Shown here: one piece after another, positions 11,984 through 25,927 of the stretch
Layout: every line of letters starts with the position of its first letter
Position numbering within the stretch: position 1 is the stretch's first letter
NCBI RefSeq assembly: GCF_021134715.1
Contig: NC_060021.1
Location: 8,402,501 to 8,466,500 of the forward strand
Direction: 5' to 3'
Source of the DNA: Daphnia pulex
Lineage: Eukaryota > Arthropoda > Branchiopoda > Diplostraca > Daphniidae
Length of the DNA: 64,000 nucleotides
Made by a program: the position numbers and the translations under genes
Notes under the pieces: model-generated
What the model saw: the letters and a program-made list of their open reading frames with translations, nothing else
Told to the model about the DNA's origin: nothing
Databases searched by the model: none

Positions 11984-14079
11984 ATTATAGACGCGACTAA
12001 ATCTTGGTATTTATAAGCCTCAAATGAGTAGAGTGGCTTGGGAATCCTGTCAGGCGAGATGTATATACCATAACCCAGTGTCTTTCCTGACCCTTTGCTG
12101 AGGGAGTTACCAAATTATATAACACAAACTTTTTTTTTTTTTTTTAAGAAAATAATGAGCAATGGTTTATATGCAAAAACTGCTGCAGTATAGAACAATG
12201 TGATCAACAGAGCACCTAGTACGTCTAAAGTTTTACAGACACAAAGTTACAATAGTCTGGAAATTCAAATAAGTCTGAAGAGTACATTACGGCTGTGAGT
12301 AAAATCAACAAGATTCGATTAGTCGGGCAACGCTTAACATTATCTATGCACGCCAAGGATTCTAAAGTATATGTATCCAGTTAAGCGCGTTGGCATACAT
12401 GAATAGTAATCTAGCATCAAGGTGCTTATGCAGATTGCAGTTTGAAAAATAATCGGATATTTGGCGGGGCTTTTAAAAGTGCCCATGTAACGGCGGTTCA
12501 AATACTACTATCAAAAGCAAACATTTTCCCTATATGAGCGGCGCCGTCTAGCCGGGAACATACAAACAGGAGAAAAGCCATTAAACTCTGAATAAAACGG
12601 AGTATGGACTATCAAAAAGGAAACTTATTGGTTTCGTAGAAGATGTAATAACGTCTATACGTAAACATAATTGTAAAAAAAAATAAAAAAAAAAAAATAA
12701 TAATATTCGTTTTGTGATATCCTTTCAGGCCCTTTTTTCTACGGGAAATGGATTTAAAGGGATGCAAGCCGGTATGTGTTTGTGCTGGGCAACCATGCCG
12801 AAGCCCCTCTATATGTATCGATGATCCTTTATAAATGCGCGAGTCGCTGCAACTCGGATGATATGAACTAATATATATATACGCGCGTGTAGCATTTTCG
12901 TTTTGTATTTATTTAATTTGCGAGTGGTGCCGTAATGGTGGTGTGATGTCGGGGGAAGTAACAAGTTTTTGACGCTAAAAAGTTAGTTTTTGTTTTGTTT
13001 CTTTCTTCCTCGGAGCCAAAGAAAAGGAGAAAACAGCCCCCTGAAAGTTGCCAAATCGATCCAGTCCACTGTAATCCACTAGCACAAGCGTACGCCACTA
13101 CTTGACTGGCTCGTTTCTGTTGCGGGAGATTGATGTTATTCGCGTGCAAAAAAGGTTCGGGTAAGAAATCGACCGAGTGGAAACAAAACAAAAAAAAAGG
13201 GAAAATGGGCTCCTCCCGTATATAAATCCACCGGGATTTACGTTTGCTATGTGGCCTTCCAGTATAGTTCAGTAAAATAGCAAAAGAACCAAAACTGTCA
13301 ATGAGACCGTTTCTGTGAAGCAACAGACTATCATGGCAAATTAAATTTAAAAAAACTCGGTTGAGTTTTAAGACGACAAAAAGGAAAATAGACAGCCGTG
13401 GAAAGAGAGAAAGGCCGAAAGAAAGGCGACCGAGAAAAGCGTGAAATAGTGTAGCGTATCGTTCTCGAATTGTATATGCATGAGGTATTTATCGTTCCCA
13501 CCTTAGTATATACAAACGGGAAAATGAAAAAAAAAAAGGCCTGAGCTAACACGAAAATAGAAGGAAGAAAAAAAAATTCGACAGCAGAGACGCCGAGCTG
13601 CCGATCTTGAACCGGCGGGTGCGTGTGAATTGGCTTTTTCTTCTTATTTTATTTTGATTTCATTTCAATGGGAAAGATAAATAATTCAAGAGGACGAAGC
13701 GGTCACGCCGTCACAGAGTCGTCTTCCGCGTGACTTGACTCACCATCTCCATTCTTCCGATAGTTTATGTAATAAGTCAACGAAAGATAACAAAAAAAAA
13801 GAGCTGTAGAAAAAGAAGGGTACAACTCCTAACCAACAACTTTCAATAGGTAAAGAATTCCGTCCCTGTTCTTCCTGTTCAGATCGTTACGTAAAGTATG
13901 ACGATAGGGCATGTGGATGATGCATTGATAAGCCTCTTTTAGTCGATACGGCTGGAGATGGCTCAACTTCAGCTATTGAGTGCTCTGTCTATTTCTCACC
14001 TATTTCCCTTAAATTTCTGATTGTTACGGTGCACAAATTCTTGACTGGTAAGCAGAAATTAGAAGTTCGTATAAGTTTA

Positions 14080-15060
14080 ACGAGGAGGTGCCGGTGTGGC
14101 TTTTTGCACTTGTTTAAAGTTCAATAATTTTTGAATCTGATGGTTTTCTACCCACAGAAAAAGTTGTGAGATATAAAACAAAACAAGCCTGATCTGCAGT
14201 TGTTCGACAAATGGGATTTTTAGTAAACCCTGACTGAGAAAAAAAAAACAGAGAGAAAAAAGTTGCAGTCAACCACCTAGCTCAGGAATAAACATACTTC
14301 ACGTGACTACGTAACGATTTATAATCAACCCCACTAAATATTGTCAACAAGGAAGAATAGAGATCAATTTTTTCCTACCTTTGTGCCTGGGAAATACAGC
14401 CAGGCATCTACAGTTGCTCCATCCATCCGATGAAGAGTTAAAACACACCAGACGGGATAAGGTATAAAAGGTGTCCTCGTGAATACACCCACATTCACAT
14501 GGGCGTAAGGAGGACATCGGTAGTTATTCCAATGCAATGGGAAGCTTTTTGTCTAAATAATAATTAAAAATGGGTTACGAAAACATATTGACAGAAAGGA
14601 AAACTTGAAAATGAGACACTGGGTAAACCCAATTGTTAATAATGGGAGAATGAAAGGTTTTAATGCAATACACTGCATTTATGCAGGTAATGAGGCATTG
14701 AAATATCTAGTAGGTCACAGGTCCTTAAAAGTAAAGGAAATCATTACCAAAACAATGTTCCTGAGATGGTTGCTAATGACAGGTTTAACACTTGCACAAG
14801 AAAAACTTGAATGTTGTGTGGTTATGATGGCTGGCTCTGGCCTCAAATCTACAAAAAAGAAAAAGAAAAAAAGGTTACATAGTACATATAAGCTGCCCTG
14901 CATCGACAGGGCAATTTCTTGTAATCAGCATGTTTACGATAATACGATATCGATAGAAATTAGAAATGATTAAAAATCAAACCCCCTTCTCATAATCCAT
15001 ACCACTTAAAAACGATAAGGGTTAAGGGAATAAGTTCTAGTTGAAATCTAATACAAAATA
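14080..15060 (+). repeat. Dispersed repeat family, copy B (shortened)
   Basis: It starts with the shared GAGGAGGTGCCGGTGTGG block and carries the GATCTGCAGTTGTTCG, GGGAAATACAGCCAGGCATC and TGGCTGGCTCTGGCCTCAAA blocks in the same order as copies A and C. It lacks the AT-rich segment that copies A and C carry before the AAGCAGACGACACTTGT block and is therefore about 1 kb long. On the reverse strand the short exon-like block next to the Pro-Glu-Pro motif is still mostly open (about 14860-14770). The ends are approximate. Confidence 0.8.
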
Positions 15061-15466
15061 AATATATAAAATGGGGATAAAAAAAAACAACAACAAATGG
15101 TGGACGAATACTTCATAATAGTTCCTGACTTTTCATCATGCGGCTGATGATTCCCCTCTCAAGTTTTCACGACCATGGGCGCTACAGTGGCTACGGTGCA
15201 TTATTTTATTGCTGTTAGTCTATCCGGCTGTCTCGTAAAGTTTCCAAAGCGTCTCGGCATTAACATTTGCAACGGCTGGAAACTCCTGATGAAGCAGCCC
15301 CGGCGGTTCGGATAAGAAAAGGGAGAGTTTCTATACGGTGCGTCTGGGGTTCTATTCTGCTGCTCAGTATAGTCTCCTGTTCTCTCGCCAGACATGGGGC
15401 GAACAGTTGAAGACAGTAAACTGAGAAGATCATATAAATAGTATATATTATTACAATGTCGTCTAT

Positions 15467-15479
15467 CCCCCCCCCCCCC
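15467..15479. repeat. Poly-C tract (13)
   Basis: An uninterrupted run of 13 C on the plus strand. Confidence 0.95.
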
Positions 15480-16865
15480 ATGCAAAATGCCTCCCATCTG
15501 CATGCGGACCCAGCGCTCTCTGGGTCGTTCCTCCCGCCAGCGACTACATCATTTGGCATTTGCCCTGCTGCTGCTGTGTCGGGTGCTGAATATTGTATAG
15601 CCAGACTACCGTCGGAACGGAGAGAACCCAGTCTATATACCCTTTCTTCTACACAGGCCATCATCAGCAGCGCTATTGGCTGCCATTGGCTTCGTTTCTA
15701 CGACATCAGGGTCTCTCTCTTTTTCTTTTCCGTGTTTTATACACGGCACATACTAGCCTACAATAACAGCCAGATTTGCTGATCAGTTATTCGATATTCT
15801 CCTTGTTATTTTAACGAGCAACACGACGCAACGGGCTGCTGTAGCTGCTGTACATGTTGTGGATGTGCCCTTCCCAAGTTTTTTTTTTCTTCCTCAAGTC
15901 GCGCAGTTACAAAGTTGGGCAAGAACTACATAATAAGAAGGACGACGGGTTGACAAAGTTTTGTCAAAGTTTTCATTTCCATGACTTCGTCATTTTCTTC
16001 TTTTTAAAAAATTGTTCCGCTTTCTTTGTTTTCTTTTATAAGCCCCACGGTACGTATAGTACAACATATAGGCAGGGCCTAGTATATAATCCTGCAGCAG
16101 CTGTGACAAGCTTACTACACACACTGCTTGCCGGTGTTGCTCTATACTATCTGCTATGGGAGAACGGTATAAGATGGCCGCGGCTGTTGTATTATGTGAC
16201 CCGTTTGGGGTTGTGTGATGATGTGCCAACAGCCTCGCCACAAAGCGGCGCGGACGGCGATGTAAGTATAGCGACAAACAGAAGGGGTGGGGTGGTGCGC
16301 AACGGTTAGGTGATGCAACAGCCACGAGACGTTTATCTACAATACGGACGCGGGAATATCATTTGTCTCCGGGATCTTTTTCAATCGGTCATCTCCTTAC
16401 CGACCATGTTGTTGGCTGGCCGCAGGGCTCTGCTAATAGTAGGTCGTGATGGGCATCCGTTTTGGATCTATCCCACAAACAAGGGGCTATGCGCTATGTA
16501 TATAAAAATACAGATGTACCCACATGCAGGAGCAGCAGGAGCAGCAAGGATGGTGGAATAAGCAATCAATTCAAATCTCCCGGAGACGTCACCCCACGCT
16601 GCTGTATGGAAACGGCGGTCGTCTCTGCTGAGCTAACACCCCGAGAGCGACCCTGTTGAAATATCGATCAATGATGGGATACACACGGGGAAAAAGGGAA
16701 GGAAAAGAAAAAAAAGAAAGAAGAAGAAAAAAATAACGGAGAGAGAAATATAAAAAGAAGAAGGATCATTTATATTGGCAGCGACGATATATATCCTGCG
16801 TCTTCCGACATGGTGAACCCTCTTTTTTCCAACCTTTTCCCCTCTTTCATTCTTCAACAGTCTAG

Positions 16866-16884
16866 CTCTCTCTCTCTCTCTCTC
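16866..16884. repeat. CT microsatellite
   Basis: A (CT)n tract of about 19 bases in pyrimidine-rich sequence. Confidence 0.9.
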
Positions 16885-17030
16885 ACGCTGCGTTTCTATT
16901 TTTTGGTAAAAAAGAAAAGAAAAACTCGTGGGGCTGTACACACTGGTGCCAGGCTGTGGGATGCGCCGGGAGCTTCTTTGCACAGACGCCTATAGCGGGC
17001 GGCGCTCCCGCTCACACACACTGTGTGGAG

Positions 17031-17045
17031 CAGCAGCAGCAGCAG
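17031..17045. repeat. CAG trinucleotide repeat (5 units)
   Basis: Five CAG units in non-coding sequence. Several shorter CTG/CAG clusters occur in the same spacer. Confidence 0.9.
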
Positions 17046-19455
17046 ACACGCCGTCAACAACCAATCTCCAAGATGAGGTATAATATATATAGAGAGTATC
17101 GATCGATTAGTTGTCGGCGTGTTTACGTATATAGCGACGTTATACACAGCATATACTATGTGTGTGTGTGATGCTGCTGAGAAAACGGCGGGGATCGCTG
17201 AAGAAGAAAGAAAAAGAGTTGATCCGCCAGCACAGCAGGAGGCCGACCTGTGTGAACACAAGACATCCAGCAATTAAAAAGGAGAGAAAATAATTTGCTG
17301 GGATTGACGAATGTATAAGAGTGCTGCGGTAAACAATGAGCTTTATTCTCTTTGTTTTTCGCCGTTCGCCGTGTCTGAATAAATCACAGATATCCCACAT
17401 TAGAGATGACTCTCCAGCCAGTTTGATTATTTCTATTGACTTTGAGTCTGACACCAGTCCGGGCTATCTTGTTTACTGGACAAATAACACGACCGACAGA
17501 CCAAAGTAGTAATTATCATTCAATTTGGACGGATGGCAATAATCCTATTGTCTCAATCTTCTTCCTTTTTCCTCTTGATATAGTCCCATATGCTTTGATG
17601 AGGCAGAGACACGGAATCCTGCGCCTCCCACACGCGCCAGGCGGCTGCAATGCCGGCGTGACGCAGATCGCCGGTGTCCAGCACTCTCTTCTCTCTCTCT
17701 CTATCCGTCCATTACCATGCCTTCTGTGTATCTACTTCCTCGTCGAAGCGGATATATCCACGCGCATCAACTGCTGTCGAGAGTATTTTTTAGTTTCTGC
17801 TGTCGCAACAACCAACGAGAGGACGTGATCGGCGTGTAATACCTGCTGCTGAATTGCTCTGGAACGGCCCAGCCGGAAGTAAAAGAGGAGAAAAAACTGA
17901 AGAGGGGCTCTATACACTAGATGGATTCTGTCGTCAATTGAGTCGGTTGACGTCAACGGTATTTTTTTCTTTTTCTTTTTCTATAGATGAGTGTATCACT
18001 TTTCTCTAGGAAGATTAAAAATAAACTTCTGAATCACGAGAGAGAGAGAGAAAAAAAATAGGAGAGGATCACAAAATAAGAATAAGTCGGCTGAAATGAC
18101 AGTGGGCAATCAACGAACGAGGGGCAGAGAGGGGGGAGCTTGGGAATGATTGAAAGAAGGTTGATTTCTAGCTTGTTTGTTTTCTCGAGTTTCTTCTTCC
18201 CAGCGCCTAGCTTTATTGGATATTTTGATCTCCTCTTGTTTGAGGGAATCAACTTTTCATTCAATGGGTTTTCTTATTTATACCCACTAGCCCATATTTA
18301 TTCCACTATAACCAGGAAAAAAAAACCCCCAAAGACGTGCTGCAACTGATTGGAAAAGAGTTTGTCAGGATTGCAATCAACCGTTGTGATGATCCATCAA
18401 CATATACAACTCAAATTACAATCTCATTAATAGGCTATAGAAATAATAGATCAAAATGAACTCAAGTCGAATCATCGCTGTCCGAAAATGAGGCATAAGC
18501 AAAAATTTACAAGTGCGCCGTATTCTTATTCTTCTGGTACAAAAATCTACGCAGTTATAATACGTTACGCGGTATAATAAGAAAGTTAAATTGACTCTGA
18601 CATAATTCTCTTGATTATTCTCGTTCCCGTTGAAATCGGAGGCAGACGCTGGTCAAATACCAAGTTTGTCTGCCTTCCTACTAGTCATCGCGGACCATGT
18701 CGCATGGCTTCGAGTGTTCGTCTGGTCAGTTGCGTGTGCCCTTTGAAGTTGAATTGAAGAAGAGGAATCTGTAATGCGGCTGTCGTCTCTCGTCCCTTCT
18801 CTCTATAGATTCTGATCTTTGACTCTACTGTCCGACTTTAAGTGACTACTGTGTACCGCTAGACAATAATGGGAAGGAGCTTTGCAACCTTTTAGATATT
18901 TGACTTGCTCAACGGGAGTCGACAGTCGCGACGATCCTACTCCAGTTGATATTTTCTCTCGTGTGCTGCAGTCAAAGAGTAGGTGAGTTGAAACAGACAA
19001 TCCCAGCTCTCCGCCGTACCCAGACGTCTACTAATACAGCAGCGAGCCAACAGTTGACACAGGAGAGGCAGCCGTGCATTTTAGTATACTCTATATGCTG
19101 CCTGTATCCACCAATCCCGCACTTTGAGTCGCTTTCAAAATCTCGGGAGTCTCGTTGATAATCCTACCCGACTCGCATTTTCTCCTCCTTTTTCTTTTGT
19201 AGTCCCCTCCCCTTTTCTGCTTCGAGATTTCAGCTTATAGTTTGGTAATCATTCTCATGGCGGAAAATAAGAGATGACGTTATAGACATGGAGAAGCCCG
19301 CGTCATTACTCGTCCATTATATCCGCAAATTTCTACCAGATGTTGTTGATTTAATTTGTTAACGTGACGGGTTATTAATATAGGAATTTGTAATAGGAGT
19401 ATACACATTCTAGGATGTAAATTTCCTGGTATAAAAGGATCATTATTTTTTTTAT

Positions 19456-19468
19456 CCCCCCCCCCCCC
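19456..19468. repeat. Poly-C tract (13)
   Basis: An uninterrupted run of 13 C on the plus strand, preceded by a T run. Confidence 0.95.
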
Positions 19469-19749
19469 ATATAAAATGAAGTCTGAAATGCGCAGGTTGA
19501 AATAATATTATAGAAATGCCATCAGAGCTTGGAATAAGAAGTATAACCCCGGGCTTTCGGGTTTTAAAAACTCATTAAAATTGATTTAGCATCGAGAAAA
19601 CAAGCGATTTTAATGAGAGACTTGTTGCAGAGCTTTTTGTCGTATAAACCAAGAGATTTATCTTCGCGAGTGTTCAGCAGTGTTGCACCGCCGGGACATC
19701 AATTATTTCTAGGGTCTTCATCTCCAACATGTAGAGACCTCATATTATT

Positions 19750-19768
19750 GGGGGGAGGGGGGGGGGGG
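19750..19768. repeat. Poly-G tract (6 + 12, one interruption)
   Basis: Six G, one A, then twelve G on the plus strand, about 280 bases after the poly-C tract at 19456. The two could in principle pair as a G:C stem. Confidence 0.95.
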
Positions 19769-22700
19769 ACAAGAAACCTTATATATGATGGCCTGTTGAA
19801 TTGTCACAAAAGGGCTGCGTAGCAGATTCTGATTGACAGTCAAATAAAAACAACTTTTATAACAAATGTGTAGACAGGGCGGACAAGCGCGCGTGCAACT
19901 TGTGTGAAAAAAAAAAACAAGAAAATGAAAAATAAAATGGTGCCGTTATATTGTAAAGGCAATTCTGATTTGTTTGATATAAACGGGAAATAAGAAAGGC
20001 TTTGTACAGTTGACATCGTGTTACATCACAGGGGCGGTGTTATAAAAGTCGTGTATATGCTACGGGATTTGTCTGCTGCGCGCGTGTATCCCGACAACTT
20101 ATTATTATTGAAAGCGGAGAACCTCGACAGTGTTCATTCGTGTTCGCTTTCGCCGTATTTTCCCCGCGACTCCTGTACAGCCACTAAATACACGAGAGTT
20201 GCGGAGCGAATCACGCGATTGCCAACCGGAGAGGAGAGATCAATAAAAAGACGAATTGAAGAGAGAAACAGACGAGAGAGTAGATGTATATACTCCTGCG
20301 TGCGCGCTGTGCTGCTGCTACTGCTGGAGCCCGACCGGCAGAGATGTTATACAACAGCAGCAGCCAGACCAGCGGCGAACGTTTACCGTTCACATTAATG
20401 ACTAATAAGTGTTTCCTATCTGAATTCTGTTGATCAAAACGATCATTAATCAACTGCGCCAAGCAATCACCGCTCATTAATTGAATCTTACCGCACCCCA
20501 ACCCGAACGAATAACCCTTTCTCGTCTTTTTCGGATTTCTTTTTTCGTTCCAGTTTCGTTATGTAATTACTAATTAGGTGTGTGTGTATGACCGCTTATA
20601 ACATCAAAATGAGAAATATTCCGAGATATTAAATAGAGAAGGCGTTACACATGATGGCCCGCACCTTAGAGTTAATTGGAACCTTCACTATTCATCATCC
20701 CGTCGCGAACTGCCAAAGAAAAAGGCGAGGACAAAACAATAGATCCCGACAGCGTCCAAAAGTCTAGAATCTTGTAGCTGCCAAAGTCATATTTCGTGTC
20801 GCTTGTGTGTGTATAACTTGCCGTTGTCTAGACTGTTGTCAAGTAACTCAAGTTTCCCGAGCCGAGAGTTTTCGTTACCATCACTACGTCTACAAAATGC
20901 TAACAAGACAGCAGGCGGGTACAAAGTCTTGGCAGCAGTAGGGCTTTTGTTCTTGTTCATCAAGCTCCGATTTATTCCCTTTTTTTGCCGACGCCATTTT
21001 TGCAAAACTTGAGATTTCTCAGACGCCGTAACGTTCTTAATTGATTGCTGGAAAGTTCTTTGACATTTCTACAAAAAAAAAAAGAGAGAAAGAACCACCA
21101 ATGGGAAATAGATTGGGACAGGGCCGAGAGGCAATTTGAAAGAAGAGCGACGATATAACGGGATGATGTAACAATGCTGTCATCTTCTTCTGCCCGAACA
21201 TCAGCGCCAGTTGGACCCGCTCCCGAGCCAACTGCACATCTTCCCGGACCCGCGCACTATACACGTTTAGTCGTATCGGTATGCAAAGAAGCTGTCGTGC
21301 TGCTTTAGTCGAGTTCCACATTCTCCTCGCACACTCCATCACACAGATATACATAGTGTATATACAGTAGATGCGCAAAAAAAGACGCAGTGCTGCTGCT
21401 CTTAAATGACATCATACCAGCTAGACTTCCGCAATGCTAACTCTCTCTCTCAGCTTGTGTCCAATGATCTATTCTGGCCAAAAGACAATAATAAGAGAAG
21501 ACGACGATCAAGGTTTGACTGTGGGTTTCCAACTGGACGTCGTTTATTCCTACTGATTCAGCAGGAGCAATTCACGTAAATGTGTCGAGCTATCAGACGG
21601 GGTCACGTTTCACAAAACAGTCGGTTCGCTGTTTATAGTGAATGGTCGCCCGGGTCATTCACAGACGATTGGCAGTGAATCGAATTGGACACGATGAAAG
21701 AGAACAGATCAAAACTCAACTCTTATTAGAGGTTTCCTCCCTTGAAGTTTCGGTCCCATATCCATCGAGCGGTTCCGCGAATCGATTCGTTTCGCGGAGG
21801 TTGATGGACGCCCACGCAAAGTGACAACCGCAATAAGCTTTAGATTTAAAAAAAAAAAGAAAAAGAAAAGTTCGCTGCTGGTAGATTACACGAGTTCAGT
21901 GGGCAGAAGAGCGCGGGGGAAGTTAAAAAAAGAAAAGAAGAAGAAAAAAACATTTTCCTTGAAATATACTAAGATTTTGTCCCATTTGCGTCATATTTAT
22001 AGGATTGTTATATAGTTGGAGGAAAATAGTTTCCGCGCGGAATAATGCCGGGTGGTGGCACTTCCCACGTAAGTGCTGCAAGTGTATACATACGAGCCCT
22101 CATCTCTTGTGTCGGGGTCTAGCTTCTTTCGATCCTCCATTAGACTCAGAGAGCCAAGCAACAGTCCATCATCTATCGCTAGCTACGACAATGCGCTGAA
22201 TCTACCATGGGAGATGGCCTACATATGCTACATATAGCGGATACACACTTGAACTGCGCGACAGATGGGCTTTCACATGTGAAAAAAAAGAAAAAAAAAA
22301 CATAAGAAAAATACAGGCACACGTGTAGAAAAATGGAAATTCCCTGCGCCATTGCCAAATAATTGCGCAGATGAAATAGCGTTTCGCAGCTATGGACTAA
22401 CGTGGTTCAAATTGCGGATGTGTGCGCCAGCGAGCCTCTTGTATACATTGCCTTTAACAGTATCAAAGCGAAACAAAATCGAGAGGAAATATCATAAAGC
22501 CCGAACATATCACGAAGAGCGAAAGAACGGCGTTGTGTTCTCAAGACACATCAAAATCGAACGAGTCTGAACGCATTTCATTTCATCGCGCCGTGCTATA
22601 TGTAGTTCCGTTGTCGTTGTCCTGGCCGATGTTACACAATAGCCTACACACACACGCATGCCGTCGGCCAGAGTCAAAAACTTTGCCAACCGTAACTAGG

Positions 22701-23512
22701 TCTGAGTTAATCAAGCGTCATAATATAGCCGAGCCTAGTCAGAACTTTTATTTTATTTTATTTTTTTCTTCGCCGCGCTCTGCAGATTCGGTTGTCTTGT
22801 TTCCTCCTTTCGTTTCCACGGTTATATTCAGTCGTTTCTCATATTTATTTTTATTTTTTTTACTAGACGTCTCTGTGTTGCTGCTGCTGCCTATATCTAC
22901 TATACTGTAGCAGCCAGGACTGTCTGGGCCGGGCTGTTGGGAGTCACGGATGGAACGACATGGTCCGGGCGACGCGGTGCCCCCATCCGTAATGATGTGA
23001 CCCCCACACACAGCAGCGAAGACCATAAAATAGGCCGACGGCAATGATCATGACCAGATCTGACCGCGGAATAATTGCGTAAGAAGGAGGAGGAGAAGGA
23101 GAAGGAGAAGACAAGCAGCCGAGCTAACCAAGAGGAAAGGCGAAGACGCAGGAGTAAAATGGGGGGAGCAAGCAAGCCATTAAAGGCTATTTGATCTTCT
23201 TATAGCTGCCGGTCGACAGGCTGCTGACCAATCAAATATATTCTGTAGAGGCGCATCATCCCATTTATGCCGTGTTTACCCTTTTGGTAACGTCCCGTTA
23301 GTGTATAGACCATGGTTTGATGATGTTGTTGGTAGTTGTTGGCGTGATATATCCAGAACAGAAATGAAATATAGTTCATGGAAGATACACAGCGCGTTCA
23401 ATATGACAGAAAAACAAAAACAACAATAGTATGCCGTATTTAGCACCGGAGAATTTACGGCAGTTTTTATTTGATTGTATCTCCTATCTAAGTGGAAATC
23501 GGACGCTGCGCT

Positions 23513-23522
23513 CCCCCCCCCC
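23513..23522. repeat. Poly-C tract (10)
   Basis: An uninterrupted run of 10 C on the plus strand. Confidence 0.95.
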
Positions 23523-25916
23523 ATTGGTTATTTGAATGCCATCAGCTTTGACATGAAAGTAAACCCAACGCTGCAAGAAAGCGAAAAAGAACATGAGGCA
23601 ATAAGAAAACTCCTATGATGTATCAAGTAGTAATATAGGATAGGCTATTGTTTCTTATATCATCTTTCTGATATAATCTGTAAGGTCGAACTTTCTGTGT
23701 GTCTCAAGGAGAGAGAAGGTTCGGGCATTGCCTAGCTACAGAGTAGACATATACTCTTTTTATAATTTTTTTTGTTTCAAACAACATTCGTGAATTGTAA
23801 TTGTACCAAAGTGGGGGGGAATTACTGTAAGTTGTCTAAACGATTTTTGTATTTATTTACCCTATTAGTTTTCTCGAAAGGGACGGACTTATTCTTATGG
23901 AAATATCCTGGATGGATGTCGTAGAAATATGGAAATTGCTAATATGGCCCTATATAAAGTTGAAATATCAGTTGCCATGACGGGGAGAAAAATTGTTAGA
24001 ACCCGCGATCGTCCCCGGTAACCTCACAGGGACTAGGACTTGTGTCTCCAATGCCCCCAATAAAAAAACTAAAAAAAAAAAACTTCCGTTTCGCCTTCTA
24101 TGCATCCATCTTGCCAGCAGTCGGTGATCGTTATCAGACGTCTGCAGTAAATATATTCCGATTACCAGAGCTACTGTATTGATATTGCCCCCTATTGTCT
24201 CATATATACCTTGCACTCGACTGGTCAATTTCTTTGTCGGAAGTCGGGGAAATTATTAATGAGTTCCCTTCTCCTTCCTGTTGTATATGTCCTCATGTCA
24301 TATTCAAAGAGAAAAATCAATAAAGAAGTGAAGATAGGATCTTGCACAAAGCCCGCAAAAAGAAACAATCGGGAGATTGGAATCAATTTCAATTCAAAGT
24401 AAAGAAGAATACTTTCTAATATCAACTGTCGGTTTCAAGAGAATAACCTAATTGAGTTGCATTAAATTGCTAGTCCATCACATGATAGATGATATAGGGA
24501 GTTGGGATCTATCAAACGAAAAAACCGTACAAGAGACATATTATAAATTGCCTACGGTGGAACGAGAGTGGCAGAATTATAGACGTTTGGAGACTCAACA
24601 AGCATTCGAGATTAGTTAGACTCATCAGTTTCAAGCAAGTCGACTAGATTTTCTTGCTTTCCTTTGACCGGCGTGTTTAAAAAAAAATACCTTTTGATTC
24701 AAGTCGTAACTGGAGCAGAGCTGGCTATCAAAGAAACGGGAGCTTTTTCTCTGTGCCTATCTTGAGAACTGGTACATAGGCTACCCTATAGACGGTTGTG
24801 CTACCCCACCGTTGATTGGCTGATTCAATTGGACGACGACGGTATAGAGAGCCGCACAAAATACCACCCCACTCAACAAAAAAGAAGAAAAGAAAGTCGG
24901 GATCGAATTATTGGATGTCGATTCCCCCCCCTAGCACAAGAACCAACGTACGTACATAATATATAGCACACTACACAGTTAAGCTAGGGTTGCTGCTGCG
25001 TCGCTCTGTTCTTCCCGAGCCTCTTGGCCCATCAAATGACATAGGTGTACGATAATGTGAGATGAAAGGAAATAGAGTGTCGTACCGAGCCATAAAGCGC
25101 GGATAGCGCTTGTCATTGATTCCGTCTCCAACAGATCTGACAGAAGCCCAGTCAATGTCAAGACGCCCAAAACGCTCCAATCGAAGACATGTAAGAAATA
25201 GAAGGTTAGAACCGCCAAGGAACACGTCATCACGTTCGCTTTTATTTTTTTTTAGACACAACTGCGTGATCGTGATCTGGGTTGTATATAGGCTCAGTAG
25301 ACCTACAATATCCGGAATGATCAACGAACGTTAACTTCGGGGGGTGAAATAGCCTAGCTATACTGCGCTCAAGAGTTCGTTCGGATTCGTCAATTTCGGT
25401 GCTAGATGCGCTCTGCTCTGTACTTGTCTATACTACTCTATACTCTCTCGTTTGTGCGAGAATCAATACTCTACCGAGTTCTATAGCCCGGGTTCTCCAT
25501 TTCCGATTGGCCTCAGTTTCTAATGTGCGCGCTCACGCTTTTACTTCTTGGATAGGTCCACAATGAGAGAAATTGGATTTCATGAGAGCGACTCCTATAC
25601 AATTTCCTGTGATGTCAATAACGAAAGTTCCAGTAATTTCTCATCCCCCCTTTTTTTTATTCTTGGAGTTGGTACTATATAGGTTCGTTTCCCACTTGTT
25701 CGAATGAGAAAATGTTATATAAACGGGCGCTCAAACGGCGCGTATGGGGTCCGCTTGTTGATTGTTTCTATGCTTGATCTTGATCTCTAATTCAACGCAC
25801 TTTGCTAGTCCTCTCCTCCTGGAAACTGCAACGGATACGCTAATAAAAACCCAGAACGTGATCGTTTTGAGGCGGAACCAATCACGCTCTGTACTTATCC
25901 TTTCTCGTTGGCGCAA

Positions 25917-25927
25917 CCCCCCCCCCC
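25917..25927. repeat. Poly-C tract (11) followed by CT tract
   Basis: Eleven C followed directly by a short CT repeat, giving a continuous pyrimidine tract on the plus strand. Confidence 0.95.

Larger units (their letters stand above)
4881..14079. other. Spacer without recognisable genes
   Basis: This 9.2 kb stretch holds only short, low-complexity or stop-rich frames. None shows a conserved domain, a convincing splice-bounded exon or coding-like composition. It contains an 11-base C run at 5570, GAA repeats at about 7741, a perfect palindrome at 9320 and opposed CA/TG tracts at about 10584-10640. It may lie within the regulatory neighbourhood of the upstream receptor gene, but nothing in the sequence shows this directly. 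Confidence 0.5.

Noticed and set aside
20018..20398. A 126-codon plus-strand frame
   Set aside because: Arg/Leu-rich composition, no homology that I can see, and no splice or promoter support.
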